A stretch of 64,000 nucleotides of DNA from CAIJXB01 sp964439595 (lineage in GTDB: Bacteria > Chlamydiota > Chlamydiia > Chlamydiales > Rhabdochlamydiaceae), in NCBI GenBank assembly GCA_964439595.1, contig CAYTOK010000001.1, positions 62,001 through 126,000 of the forward strand, given 5' to 3'. Made by a program: the position numbers and the translations under genes. A model generated the notes under the pieces. That model searched no databases, had not been told where the DNA came from, and was given only the letters and a program-made list of their open reading frames with translations. This document shows, piece by piece, positions 31,251 through 38,794 of this stretch (its first letter is position 1; every line of letters begins with the position of its first letter).

Positions 31251-32624
31251 CTACTTGGTTTTTTTGTCATCTTGTTTATACAAATAGTTGAAAATCCATT
31301 CGCAGCAGTTTTCAGCGATGGGGTAGTTGAAGGCTTTTTTAGAAGGAGATGGTATAGATTGGGCCAGGGAGTTGTCAACTGTAAAACGCTCGCTTTCTGT
31401 TATAGTTTGCGTTTTTAGGGCAACGAAGGATTGGGGTGTTGCTACTTTGTTTATAGCAGTACGTATTGCAGTGTCTACTAAATGGGCAGCAAATTGTTTG
31501 GTGATTTGCTGTTTTTTTTCTATCAGATAGTTTTCAGAAAAGAGCTTCACGATAATGACAGATAAATTATCAGAAGACCCTGCAAGAAAAGCCTCTTGTG
31601 TGATTTTTTTAGCTATAAATTGTGCTGTTTTATTTTGATGTTGAGCAATGATTACTTTGACTTGTTTACTAATTAGTTCATCAAAGATGCCATCACAGCC
31701 GATCATTAGGATTCCTTTATTTCTGAGTAGAATGGGCAAGGCTAATTTGGTGATTTTGGGTCTTGGATTGATCCCTTCTTTAACAAAATAATCACCGAGA
31801 GCTCTTCCTGGGGCTAGTATTTGGTTGATTCTACCATTTTTTATAAAGCCGCCTCTTTTTTGAATGCTTGTTTGATATTTTGGATCAGTTGCTTTTGCAT
31901 CTTCACTTAGCTGATATAGATTTGTTTCATCAACAAAAATAGCCCTAGAATCTCCGACATTGGCAGTCCAAAGGTTATCACCTAAAATCATAGAAATGAT
32001 GGCCGTTGTGCCTTCTTTTTCATGCTGCGTCAACTTAGACTCTCTTTGTAGGTCTTCATGGATGGCAACGAAGGTGAGTTTTAAGGCGTTCCAGACTCCT
32101 GCATCTGTTAATTTATTTAGTTTTTCTAGTGTTATTTTGAGTTTAGGAATTATATGTTCTTTTACATATTTAGAGGCCCAGTCTCCCCCGTGGCCATCAA
32201 ATATGCCAAAAATTTTAGCCGGATAATTTCTCCGACCTATTATGAGCGTAAATGATTCGGCAATGTGCGCATCTTCCATTTGAGATCTGCGGCCTCTAGC
32301 GTGGTATATTCCAATAGAATTTTCAACCTTTGCATCAGAACTTTCTAAGTTAGGAGAGTCGGAATCAGCCTTAAAGTCTAATTGTGATAAGATCCAGTCT
32401 ACCCAGCCTTTTTCTGCTTCTGGCTTTTCAGATGTTGGATTTAAACCAGAAAGAGATCCAAGGACAAAGCCATTTGAATGTCCCTTATCTAGTTCTTGAT
32501 GTAGTTGCTTTTGACAGCTTGTCCACATTTTTTTTAATTTTTCATCAATTTGAGAGGGATCCACTATTCGGTGATTTCTATCTTGGGATAAGAGGCTTTT
32601 ATAAGCTACTGGACTGCGAATCAT
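31251..32624 (-). CDS. PP2C-type Ser/Thr protein phosphatase with N-terminal extension
   Basis: Metal-dependent phosphatase. Motifs in order: GRRSQMEDAHIAES, FGIFDGHGGDWASKY, GTTAIISMILGDNLWTANVG, DSRAIFVDE, RALGDYFV, MIGCDGIFDEL and AGSSDNLSVIIVKL; all metal-binding Asp are present, so activity is expected. The layout is more like eukaryotic PP2C than bacterial RsbU/SpoIIE. A leading region of about 105 residues has no known domain and could carry a secretion signal, making a host-directed role possible. Cotranscribed with prmA. A second, more divergent PP2C is encoded at 41.3 kb. Confidence 0.9.
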   Translation of the reverse strand: MIRSPVAYKSLLSQDRNHRIVDPSQIDEKLKKMWTSCQKQLHQELDKGHSNGFVLGSLSGLNPTSEKPEAEKGWVDWILSQLDFKADSDSPNLESSDAKVENSIGIYHARGRRSQMEDAHIAESFTLIIGRRNYPAKIFGIFDGHGGDWASKYVKEHIIPKLKITLEKLNKLTDAGVWNALKLTFVAIHEDLQRESKLTQHEKEGTTAIISMILGDNLWTANVGDSRAIFVDETNLYQLSEDAKATDPKYQTSIQKRGGFIKNGRINQILAPGRALGDYFVKEGINPRPKITKLALPILLRNKGILMIGCDGIFDELISKQVKVIIAQHQNKTAQFIAKKITQEAFLAGSSDNLSVIIVKLFSENYLIEKKQQITKQFAAHLVDTAIRTAINKVATPQSFVALKTQTITESERFTVDNSLAQSIPSPSKKAFNYPIAENCCEWIFNYLYKQDDKKTK

Positions 32625-32798
32625 GATTGTACTCGTATAAAGTGATAAAATTGCATTTATTTATGATAAGTTATACTTCATGTGTGTTTTTTTGTCTTTT
32701 TAATTAATTGCGTTTCGTTTTTAATTTATTTATTTATAACTTTAGTGAGCTTTCTTTTTGTCAAATATTTTTATTTATATGAAATGGGTAAAAAACCC

Positions 32799-32827
32799 TT
32801 GGCAAAAAGGGAGAGATGTAGAATACT
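32799..32827 (+). promoter_or_regulatory. Promoter of tRNA-Arg
   Basis: TTGGCA, 17-base spacer, AATACT, ending 15 bp before the first base of the tRNA. Both boxes are moderate matches. Confidence 0.5.
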
Positions 32828-32842
32828 AGGAGCGTCTTATAT

Positions 32843-32916
32843 GCACTGGTAGCCCAGCTGGATAGAGCACCCGGCTACGAACCGGGAGGTCAGAGGTTCG
32901 AATCCTCTCCGGTGCA
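32843..32916 (+). tRNA. tRNA-Arg (anticodon ACG)
   Basis: Full cloverleaf: acceptor GCACTGG pairs with the 3' arm CCGGTGC, the D arm contains AGCTGGATAGAGC, the anticodon stem CCCGG/CCGGG encloses loop CTACGAA with anticodon ACG, and the T arm is CAGAGGTTCGAATCCTCTC(C). Discriminator A. The 3' CCA is not encoded, so it must be added by the nucleotidyltransferase encoded at 52.8 kb. Adenosine-34 is presumably edited to inosine to read CGN codons. Confidence 0.95.
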
Positions 32917-32942
32917 TTTCTTTTTAACCTTTTGTGAAAAAA

Positions 32943-33575
32943 ATGATTCTTAAAACTTTTTTTTCAGGTCCTTGCGCGACTAACACCTATGTTGTCGGTT
33001 GCTCTATTACTAAAAAAGCTTTTATAGTAGATGTCCCTCCAGAGAGCTTATCTTCTTTATTAGGAATTTTGAAAGAGGAAGGGCTTACTTTAGAAAAGAT
33101 TTTACTTACCCATTCGCATTGGGATCATATAGGGGATGTTAGAGCTTTGCAGAAAGCAACGGGAGCTAAAGTTTTTATCCACAGGCTAGATGCAGAAAAT
33201 CTTAAAAATCCGGGATCAGATCGTCTTCCTTTATATTTTCCTGTAGAAGCGACTTCCCCTGATGGATTTTTAGAAGAAGGTGACGAGGTTATCGTAGGGA
33301 CGATGTCCTTAAGAGTCTTATTTACCCCTGGACATACTCCTGGTGGTGTTTGTTTTTATTTTCCTAAAGAGAAAATCTTGTTTTCTGGGGATACACTTTT
33401 TAAGCAAAGCATGGGGCGCATTGATTTTCCGACGTCTAATGCAGAATCTATGTGGAATTCTTTACATAAAGTATCTACACTTCCGGAAGATACTAAGGTT
33501 CTTTCAGGACATGGGGAACCAACGTTTATTGGTAAAGAAAAATGGGCAGCAGATGCCAAAAAAAAATTTGGGTAA
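32943..33575 (+). CDS. Metallo-beta-lactamase-fold hydrolase (glyoxalase II-like)
   Basis: Binuclear zinc hydrolase, probably acting on a thioester such as S-D-lactoylglutathione or a related small substrate. The zinc motif is LLTHSHWDHIGD (HxHxDH), followed by TPGHTPGGVCFYF, LFSGDTLFKQSMGRIDFP and LSGHGEPT, all standard for the family. I chose the ATG giving MILKTFFSGPCATNTYVVG; a GTG three codons earlier is the alternative. No clear ribosome binding site. It begins just after the tRNA gene and lies 20 bp before the peroxiredoxin gene, so the three may share a transcript. Confidence 0.9.
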   Translation: MILKTFFSGPCATNTYVVGCSITKKAFIVDVPPESLSSLLGILKEEGLTLEKILLTHSHWDHIGDVRALQKATGAKVFIHRLDAENLKNPGSDRLPLYFPVEATSPDGFLEEGDEVIVGTMSLRVLFTPGHTPGGVCFYFPKEKILFSGDTLFKQSMGRIDFPTSNAESMWNSLHKVSTLPEDTKVLSGHGEPTFIGKEKWAADAKKKFG

Positions 33576-33595
33576 AATAGTAAAAAGGGGTTTTT

Positions 33596-34189
33596 ATGAG
33601 TTCATTGCTTGTAGGGCGCAAAGCGCCAAATTTTTCCGCTAAGGCTGTTTCTAAAGGGCAGTTTATAGATTGTTCTTTACAAGATTATTTGGGCAAGTAT
33701 GTTGTCCTCTTTTTCTATCCTCTGGATTTTACTTTTGTTTGTCCTACAGAGCTTCATGCTTTTCAAGACAAGAAAGCAGATTTTTTGCAAAGAGGAGCAG
33801 AATTAATAGGATGCTCTATTGATAGCGGATACTCTCATTTAGCTTGGCTAAATACTCCAAGAAGTAAAGGCGGGATTGAAGGGATCGAATATACCATTTT
33901 AGCAGATCTGAATAAATCGATTGCTAGAGACTATCAGGTTTTAGATGAAAAAGAAGGAATTGCGTATAGAGGATTGTTTATTATAGATCAAGAAGGTGTT
34001 ATTTGCCATCAGGTGGTTAACGACCTTCCAATTGGACGTTCTGTGGAAGAAACGCTAAGAGTTCTTGATGCAATTATTTTTCATAAGGAAAACGGAGAAG
34101 TTTGTCCTGCAAATTGGACCCCCGGAAAAAAGAGTATGCAGACAAGTCAGGAAGGGTTATTACACTTTTTCGATGACAAGCGCTCTTAG
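33596..34189 (+). CDS. 2-Cys peroxiredoxin (AhpC/TSA type)
   Basis: Thiol peroxidase reducing hydrogen peroxide and organic peroxides. The peroxidatic Cys is Cys49 in YPLDFTFVCPTELHAF, and the resolving Cys lies in GEVCPANWTPG near the C-terminus, so this is a typical dimeric 2-Cys enzyme. Other family parts are LAWLNTPRSKGGI and YRGLFIIDQEGVI. 197 residues, normal. AAAAGGGG precedes the start. No AhpF or thioredoxin gene is close; the electron donor is probably thioredoxin. It follows the metallo-hydrolase gene and overlaps a convergent small gene by 4 bp. Confidence 0.95.
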   Translation: MSSLLVGRKAPNFSAKAVSKGQFIDCSLQDYLGKYVVLFFYPLDFTFVCPTELHAFQDKKADFLQRGAELIGCSIDSGYSHLAWLNTPRSKGGIEGIEYTILADLNKSIARDYQVLDEKEGIAYRGLFIIDQEGVICHQVVNDLPIGRSVEETLRVLDAIIFHKENGEVCPANWTPGKKSMQTSQEGLLHFFDDKRS

Positions 34190-34581
34190 ATTATTGTAGG
34201 CATTGTTAGGTAGTCATATAGATCTTTTTCTGTAATCACAAGACTGCTATTATAGAGACTGCACACTTCTGTTGCTGTCTCTATAATAGTATTATTGCCT
34301 ACCCCAGGGATAAAGATAGCCTGCAGTTGAGGTGGGCATTTTTCTTTTTTTAATAAGGTAAATCCTTTCATGTAATCTTCCACGCTAAATCCTTCTTCTT
34401 GCACTCTGCAAAAAAGTAATTGTCTATTGTATAAGAGTGTTTGGATGGCGTAAGGAATCCCTTGGCTTTCTTTAGGAGGAAATCCGAACTTATCGCAAAG
34501 ATGCATAAGAGAGTGACAAATAAGTGGATTGCCGAATTCTCCTTTTTCTGATTCCCCAAATAAAAAAACTGCAGGTTTCAT
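34186..34581 (-). CDS. Unrecognised conserved-looking small protein
   Basis: 131 residues beginning MKPAVFLFGESEKGEFG with an alpha/beta look: strands at FLFG and AIFIPGVGN, helices between, and an AIQTLLYNRQLLFCRVQEEG centre. No signal peptide or membrane helix. I have an impression of similar proteins in chlamydiae near ahpC but cannot confirm it. The stop overlaps the end of the convergent peroxiredoxin gene by 4 bp. GAGGAG lies 12 bases upstream of the ATG, rather far. No function is proposed. Confidence 0.6.
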   Translation of the reverse strand: MKPAVFLFGESEKGEFGNPLICHSLMHLCDKFGFPPKESQGIPYAIQTLLYNRQLLFCRVQEEGFSVEDYMKGFTLLKKEKCPPQLQAIFIPGVGNNTIIETATEVCSLYNSSLVITEKDLYDYLTMPTII

Positions 34582-34770
34582 AAGGCTTTTTAGCTCCTCT
34601 TGTAACTGTCTTTATTCGACATATAAAAGAGAAGTTTTTCTAGATCAATATTTTTTTTAATTTTTTCGCGCTTGCAAAAAAAATAGAAACCATTCAATTT
34701 TCTATTTGTTTTAGCCGATTTTGGTTGTTTGGCTGTTTTTTTATATGTAACTAAGGAGCTGTGTTTTTTA

Positions 34771-35667
34771 ATGAAATATTGGACGTTTTTGATTTGCTTA
34801 TTCAGTTGGTCTGCTTGCTTTTCTTTTCAAGAAAAGGGGCCTCAATTTTCTTTTGGTATTGGAACGGTGGCCCCATTTGATTTTGTGGAGGCTGAAGAAA
34901 ACGAAACTGCTCACTATACTCTTTTTGTCACAGATTTAGAAGGTGGGGTGGAAAGTGAGTCGTATACGATTTTTGTGGGAGATCAGAATGAATTCCTAGT
35001 GGAATTAGAGGAAATGGGGGCATGGTTAACCCGTAAGGTTGGAGGTAATAAGGAAAAGTATGCATTTCGGGGATCCCTTAAGGGAGGGGAATTTGTTATT
35101 CCTATGTTAGAAAATTACTTTGAGTATTTTCTTTTTTTTGAAGATGAATATAGGGAACCTTCTTTTTTTAAAGAAGCTTTTTTCCCATCTAGACGCTGCT
35201 TTGTCCCTGTTATGCAAGGTTGGGGGGAAGGAGATGTTTCTCAATCTAGCAGTAAAGAAGGAGCTCCTTTTTTTAATCTTCCTTTAACCAGTACTGATAA
35301 ACAAAATATTCGCAAGTTGATTACCTCGATGGCTGACAAAAGTTATGTGCAATTATTTATAGAAAAAAAAGCTCTTGAAAAGCTAGGGGATAAAATTCGT
35401 CCGATATATCCTTTGCGATTCATGGGATGTATTTTAGAGGACCCCTATCTGCGTAGATGTTTGCAGATTATTAGTGAAGATAGTTTGAAGTGGGGGCCTT
35501 TTATTAGTGGATTTGAAGAAAATATGAAGAAAGAAGAGAAATCAAAAAGCTTTCATTTGTACGCTCCTGGATTTGCAGAGTTATTGCAGGCAAGCCAAAA
35601 AGATGTCGAAAGTTTTTTGAATAATAAGGATTATACCGGGCTTGTTAAATATTTTCTTGTCAATTAG
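34771..35667 (+). CDS. Unrecognised exported protein
   Basis: A clear signal peptide (MKYWTFLICLFSWSACFSF) marks it for export to the periplasm or envelope. The mature part is acidic with strand-rich stretches (HYTLFVTDLEGGVESESYT) and a helical C-terminal part (FAELLQASQKDVESFLNN). No domain recognised. The frame runs 14 codons further upstream to a TTG, but the ATG at the head of the signal peptide is the sensible start. It precedes a sulfatase-type transferase gene and a lipase-like gene in the same direction, so an envelope role is likely. Confidence 0.65.
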   Translation: MKYWTFLICLFSWSACFSFQEKGPQFSFGIGTVAPFDFVEAEENETAHYTLFVTDLEGGVESESYTIFVGDQNEFLVELEEMGAWLTRKVGGNKEKYAFRGSLKGGEFVIPMLENYFEYFLFFEDEYREPSFFKEAFFPSRRCFVPVMQGWGEGDVSQSSSKEGAPFFNLPLTSTDKQNIRKLITSMADKSYVQLFIEKKALEKLGDKIRPIYPLRFMGCILEDPYLRRCLQIISEDSLKWGPFISGFEENMKKEEKSKSFHLYAPGFAELLQASQKDVESFLNNKDYTGLVKYFLVN

Positions 35668-35690
35668 TACTGTAACTATTGACCAGATTT

Positions 35691-35743
35691 CCTAGGACTG
35701 ATAAAGGTTAGAAAAAGAAGTGGTTTCTAACTAATGTCCTAGG
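35691..35743 (+). promoter_or_regulatory. Nested hairpin covering the ribosome binding site of the sulfatase gene
   Basis: Outer arms CCTAGGAC/GTCCTAGG and inner arms GTTAGAAA/TTTCTAAC are both perfect 8-bp pairings, separated by short internal loops. The outer right arm contains the AGG of the only Shine-Dalgarno-like sequence (AGGA) ahead of the ATG at 35752. It could be a terminator for the preceding gene, or a structure that hides the start. Confidence 0.6.
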
Positions 35744-35751
35744 ATTTTGAA

Positions 35752-37710
35752 ATGAATGAGAAGCAAAATAGTTATCAGATAGTAAAAGAGCTACTGTATC
35801 GTATCAATTATGTATACTTTGGGTTGTACTTTTTTATCTTTATGGGATTGCAGGTTCTGCATGTATTTTTAGTCCATTCAGGGGCTTCATTTTCTTTAAA
35901 AATGCAGTATGTATATGCTTTATATGCTGCCGTAGAAGCTTTTATAGAGGTTTTTGCTTTAGCTATTATTTCTGCTTGGATTTTAAAGCATAGGTGGAAG
36001 AAAGTGCATGTCTTTTATGTCATTTTCACCGTTTTTCTTTTGCTTTGTCGTGTGATTGATTTACTTTTGGTTCGCCTGATGGACATATCAATTTGGCACG
36101 GTATGGGATTCATCTTTCAAGAAACAGCTTCTAATTTTATAGAAATGCTTTACGCTACGAACGTACCTATAGCTATTTGGTTATTTGGGTTAGGGGTGGT
36201 TTGTGGGTTAGTTGCACTCTGTCTTGTTTTTTTCTTTTTTGCAGAGAAAGTTGTTAAAAAACATCCTATTTTCTTCGCGGGGAAGACTGTTTTTGGTGTA
36301 TTTGTTTTAAGTTTATCTTTACTAGTTTTAAGTGATGTTTTTATTAGAATACAAGATAATCCTAAAAATTCAGTTAAGTATGCAAAGGCGCTTCCTTGGA
36401 AAAGGACTTTATTTTCTTCAACTCCTGATTTTTTTACTGTTGGGGGGTATTTAAAACCATTACCCAAAGATTATTTATCTGAAGGGGCTTTTTTGCAAAA
36501 TATGGATTCTAATCTTTTTGCTCTAGAAAGAAAGCCTGACCTTTTTTTATTTATTGTAGAAAGTTTAAGAGAGGATTTTTTAACGGAGGAAGTAACACCT
36601 AATTTGATGCAATTTAAGCAGGAAAATTTCTTTTTTCCTGAAACACTTTCTGCAGCAAACGCCACACATATTTCTTGGTTTTCTATTTTTTATTCTTTAT
36701 ACCCGTTTTATTGGACTAAATATCAGGATAAAAATTGGCACCATGGTAGCTATTCTTTAGCGCTACTTAAAAAAATGGGGTATCAGGTGAATGTTTATTC
36801 CTCTAGTCGTCTTAGTTTTTATTCTATGGATAGGATTTTATTTGGCAAAGAGGCTTATCTAGCAGATAGCGTATCGGCATTTCAAACAGAAGAGGCTGTT
36901 CTTCCCCATGAAGCAGATTCAAGGGCTATAGAAAAACTTTGCTTAGATCTAGAGTCTTCGGAGCAAAAAGGGGGAAGGGTTTTTGTTGTTTTCTTAGATT
37001 CAACCCATTTTGACTATAGCTGGCCAGAAGAAGAAAATACCCAATTTGCTCCTATAGAAGGAAGGATCAATTATTTAAAACTTGCTTGTGTAAGGGATAA
37101 CCTACCTGAAATTAAAAATAGATATAGGAATGCTCTTTCTCATGTGGACGGGCTCTTTGCTTCATTTAAAAGTTTTTTAGTGAAAAAAGGTTTATGGGAT
37201 GACTCTGTTATTGCCTTTACCGCAGATCACGGAGAAGAATTTAATGAACATGGCCAAATGTTCCACGCTTCCAATCTTTCGTTGCCACAGCTTCAGGTTC
37301 CCCTGTATTTAAAGCTCGGCAAGGAAAAGACTTCTTTACAGCTAAATACAGAGAAAAAAGCTTCACAGATGGATATTTTCCCTACCTTTTTTCACTATCT
37401 TTTAGGAGATAATGCAAGTAGTAGTGGAGTTGCCTCTTTATTTCAGGGGGAGAGCCTTTTTATGGAAAATCCCCGTCCTTATGTAGTTGGAGCTAGATAT
37501 AATGCAAGCAGAGCCCCGTATCAGTTTTATATTCAGGGGCAGTTTTATAGAATGACTGTGGATTTTTGTAATAAGAATGATATTTTTCACTGCAATGCTT
37601 TAGAGGTGACTTCTATTGTAGATGAGAACCACGAAGAGGTCCCTTATACGATAGCGTTTATTCAAGAGCATTTTGGGGAGTCTTTAAGGGAGTTATTTGG
37701 ATCAAACTGA
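35752..37710 (+). CDS. Membrane sulfatase-family phosphotransferase (LTA synthase/EptA-like)
   Basis: Five N-terminal membrane helices (about residues 1-200) carry a large extracytoplasmic alkaline-phosphatase-fold domain. KPDLFLFIVESLREDFL provides the first metal ligand, ANATHISWFSIFYS probably contains the Thr nucleophile, and FTADHGEEFNEHGQMFHAS gives the DHG metal site. These enzymes transfer phosphoethanolamine or glycerol phosphate to lipid A or other surface glycans. The substrate here is unknown. 652 residues, normal. It lies in an envelope-protein cluster and is 6 bp from the next gene. The start is preceded by a strong hairpin. Confidence 0.82.
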   Translation: MNEKQNSYQIVKELLYRINYVYFGLYFFIFMGLQVLHVFLVHSGASFSLKMQYVYALYAAVEAFIEVFALAIISAWILKHRWKKVHVFYVIFTVFLLLCRVIDLLLVRLMDISIWHGMGFIFQETASNFIEMLYATNVPIAIWLFGLGVVCGLVALCLVFFFFAEKVVKKHPIFFAGKTVFGVFVLSLSLLVLSDVFIRIQDNPKNSVKYAKALPWKRTLFSSTPDFFTVGGYLKPLPKDYLSEGAFLQNMDSNLFALERKPDLFLFIVESLREDFLTEEVTPNLMQFKQENFFFPETLSAANATHISWFSIFYSLYPFYWTKYQDKNWHHGSYSLALLKKMGYQVNVYSSSRLSFYSMDRILFGKEAYLADSVSAFQTEEAVLPHEADSRAIEKLCLDLESSEQKGGRVFVVFLDSTHFDYSWPEEENTQFAPIEGRINYLKLACVRDNLPEIKNRYRNALSHVDGLFASFKSFLVKKGLWDDSVIAFTADHGEEFNEHGQMFHASNLSLPQLQVPLYLKLGKEKTSLQLNTEKKASQMDIFPTFFHYLLGDNASSSGVASLFQGESLFMENPRPYVVGARYNASRAPYQFYIQGQFYRMTVDFCNKNDIFHCNALEVTSIVDENHEEVPYTIAFIQEHFGESLRELFGSN

Positions 37711-37716
37711 GGATAT

Positions 37717-38781
37717 ATGAGGAAGATGCTATTAATACTACTTGCTTTGCCTCTTATCAGTTTACAAGAGTGCAAGCCCGAAGGAGGGTGTAGCTGGCCT
37801 AAAGAATGGCGTAGGAAAGCTCTTTTTCGATTAGATGTATTAGGGGGAAGAGCTGTTCCTTTTGCTTCTAGGACTTTTGCTGTAAATAGGGATTATCCCC
37901 CTTCTCACTTTACCATTAAAAGTAAGTCTCTTACAGAATTTGTCGTAGAGCATGGGTATTTCTCTTGCGTAAACCCTTTAGTTGGCGTGGTAACAGCCGA
38001 AAGCTCCGATATTCATTTTGTAGAAGAGGCCCTGCGCTCTTTGCTTTTTGAAAAGGATCCGTTCCTTAGAGAGATTTCCGTAGGGGAAATAGTATCTAAG
38101 GTTTTGGCTTATAGAAATCTAGAAAAGGGAACTCACGTCTTTATTCCGGTTTCTATAGGAAATACGTCTTTATTTGTAGAATATCTTGTTGATGAGATAA
38201 TCGATCTATGGAATGGGATGCCAGCTTTTGGGCTTATTCCCCTTAAAAAAAAGGAAGGCAGCCCTTTGCTTCTTTTTAGGGGAACAGATTTTTCCCTTCT
38301 TTCTAAAAGAAGCTGGTCTTCTATTTTAAGTGATTTGGATTCTTGTGGCGTGGGCTTTTCTGTATTTAAAGATTCTCAAGGGAAAATTCATGACTGGCTT
38401 ATAAAAGCTGCCAAGATAAATGGCCTCAAACCTCGTGTTATGGGTTTTAGCTTAGGGGGTGTGCTATCTATGTATACAGCGCTTTTTGAAGAAGATCTAG
38501 TAGCGGAAAAAGGATCTATGGCTTTCAACCCCCCGGGGGTTTCTTCTGAAATATATGATCTTTGGCAAAAGAAAAAGCCTACCAACATTACCCTTTATTT
38601 GACAGAGGGGGATTTAGTTTCTAAACTCGGCAAGATCGTGCCCAAAGCTTTTGAACTTCAAGGTACATCTCACCTAGGGCCCATTGAAGCACATACTAAG
38701 CTTATGACGGCTGATCATACCTTTTCTCTTTCTGCTGTTTCCATAGAAGAAGAAAATAAAAACCGCTTTACCACTAAGTGA
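37717..38781 (+). CDS. Exported lipase-like alpha/beta hydrolase
   Basis: An N-terminal hydrophobic stretch (MLLILLALPLISL) is a signal peptide. The nucleophile elbow is VMGFSLGGVLSMYTA (GxSxG), and upstream PLLLFRGTDFSLLSKRSW resembles the oxyanion-loop region of class 3 lipases (RGTD in place of RGT/HGT). An Asp in YLTEGDLVSK and a His in MTADHTFSL near the C-terminus could complete the triad. The substrate is probably a lipid or ester, unproven. AGGATAT precedes the start. It follows the sulfatase-type gene by 6 bp and is presumably in the same operon. Confidence 0.75.
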   Translation: MRKMLLILLALPLISLQECKPEGGCSWPKEWRRKALFRLDVLGGRAVPFASRTFAVNRDYPPSHFTIKSKSLTEFVVEHGYFSCVNPLVGVVTAESSDIHFVEEALRSLLFEKDPFLREISVGEIVSKVLAYRNLEKGTHVFIPVSIGNTSLFVEYLVDEIIDLWNGMPAFGLIPLKKKEGSPLLLFRGTDFSLLSKRSWSSILSDLDSCGVGFSVFKDSQGKIHDWLIKAAKINGLKPRVMGFSLGGVLSMYTALFEEDLVAEKGSMAFNPPGVSSEIYDLWQKKKPTNITLYLTEGDLVSKLGKIVPKAFELQGTSHLGPIEAHTKLMTADHTFSLSAVSIEEENKNRFTTK

Positions 38782-38794
38782 TATGCTTTTTATC

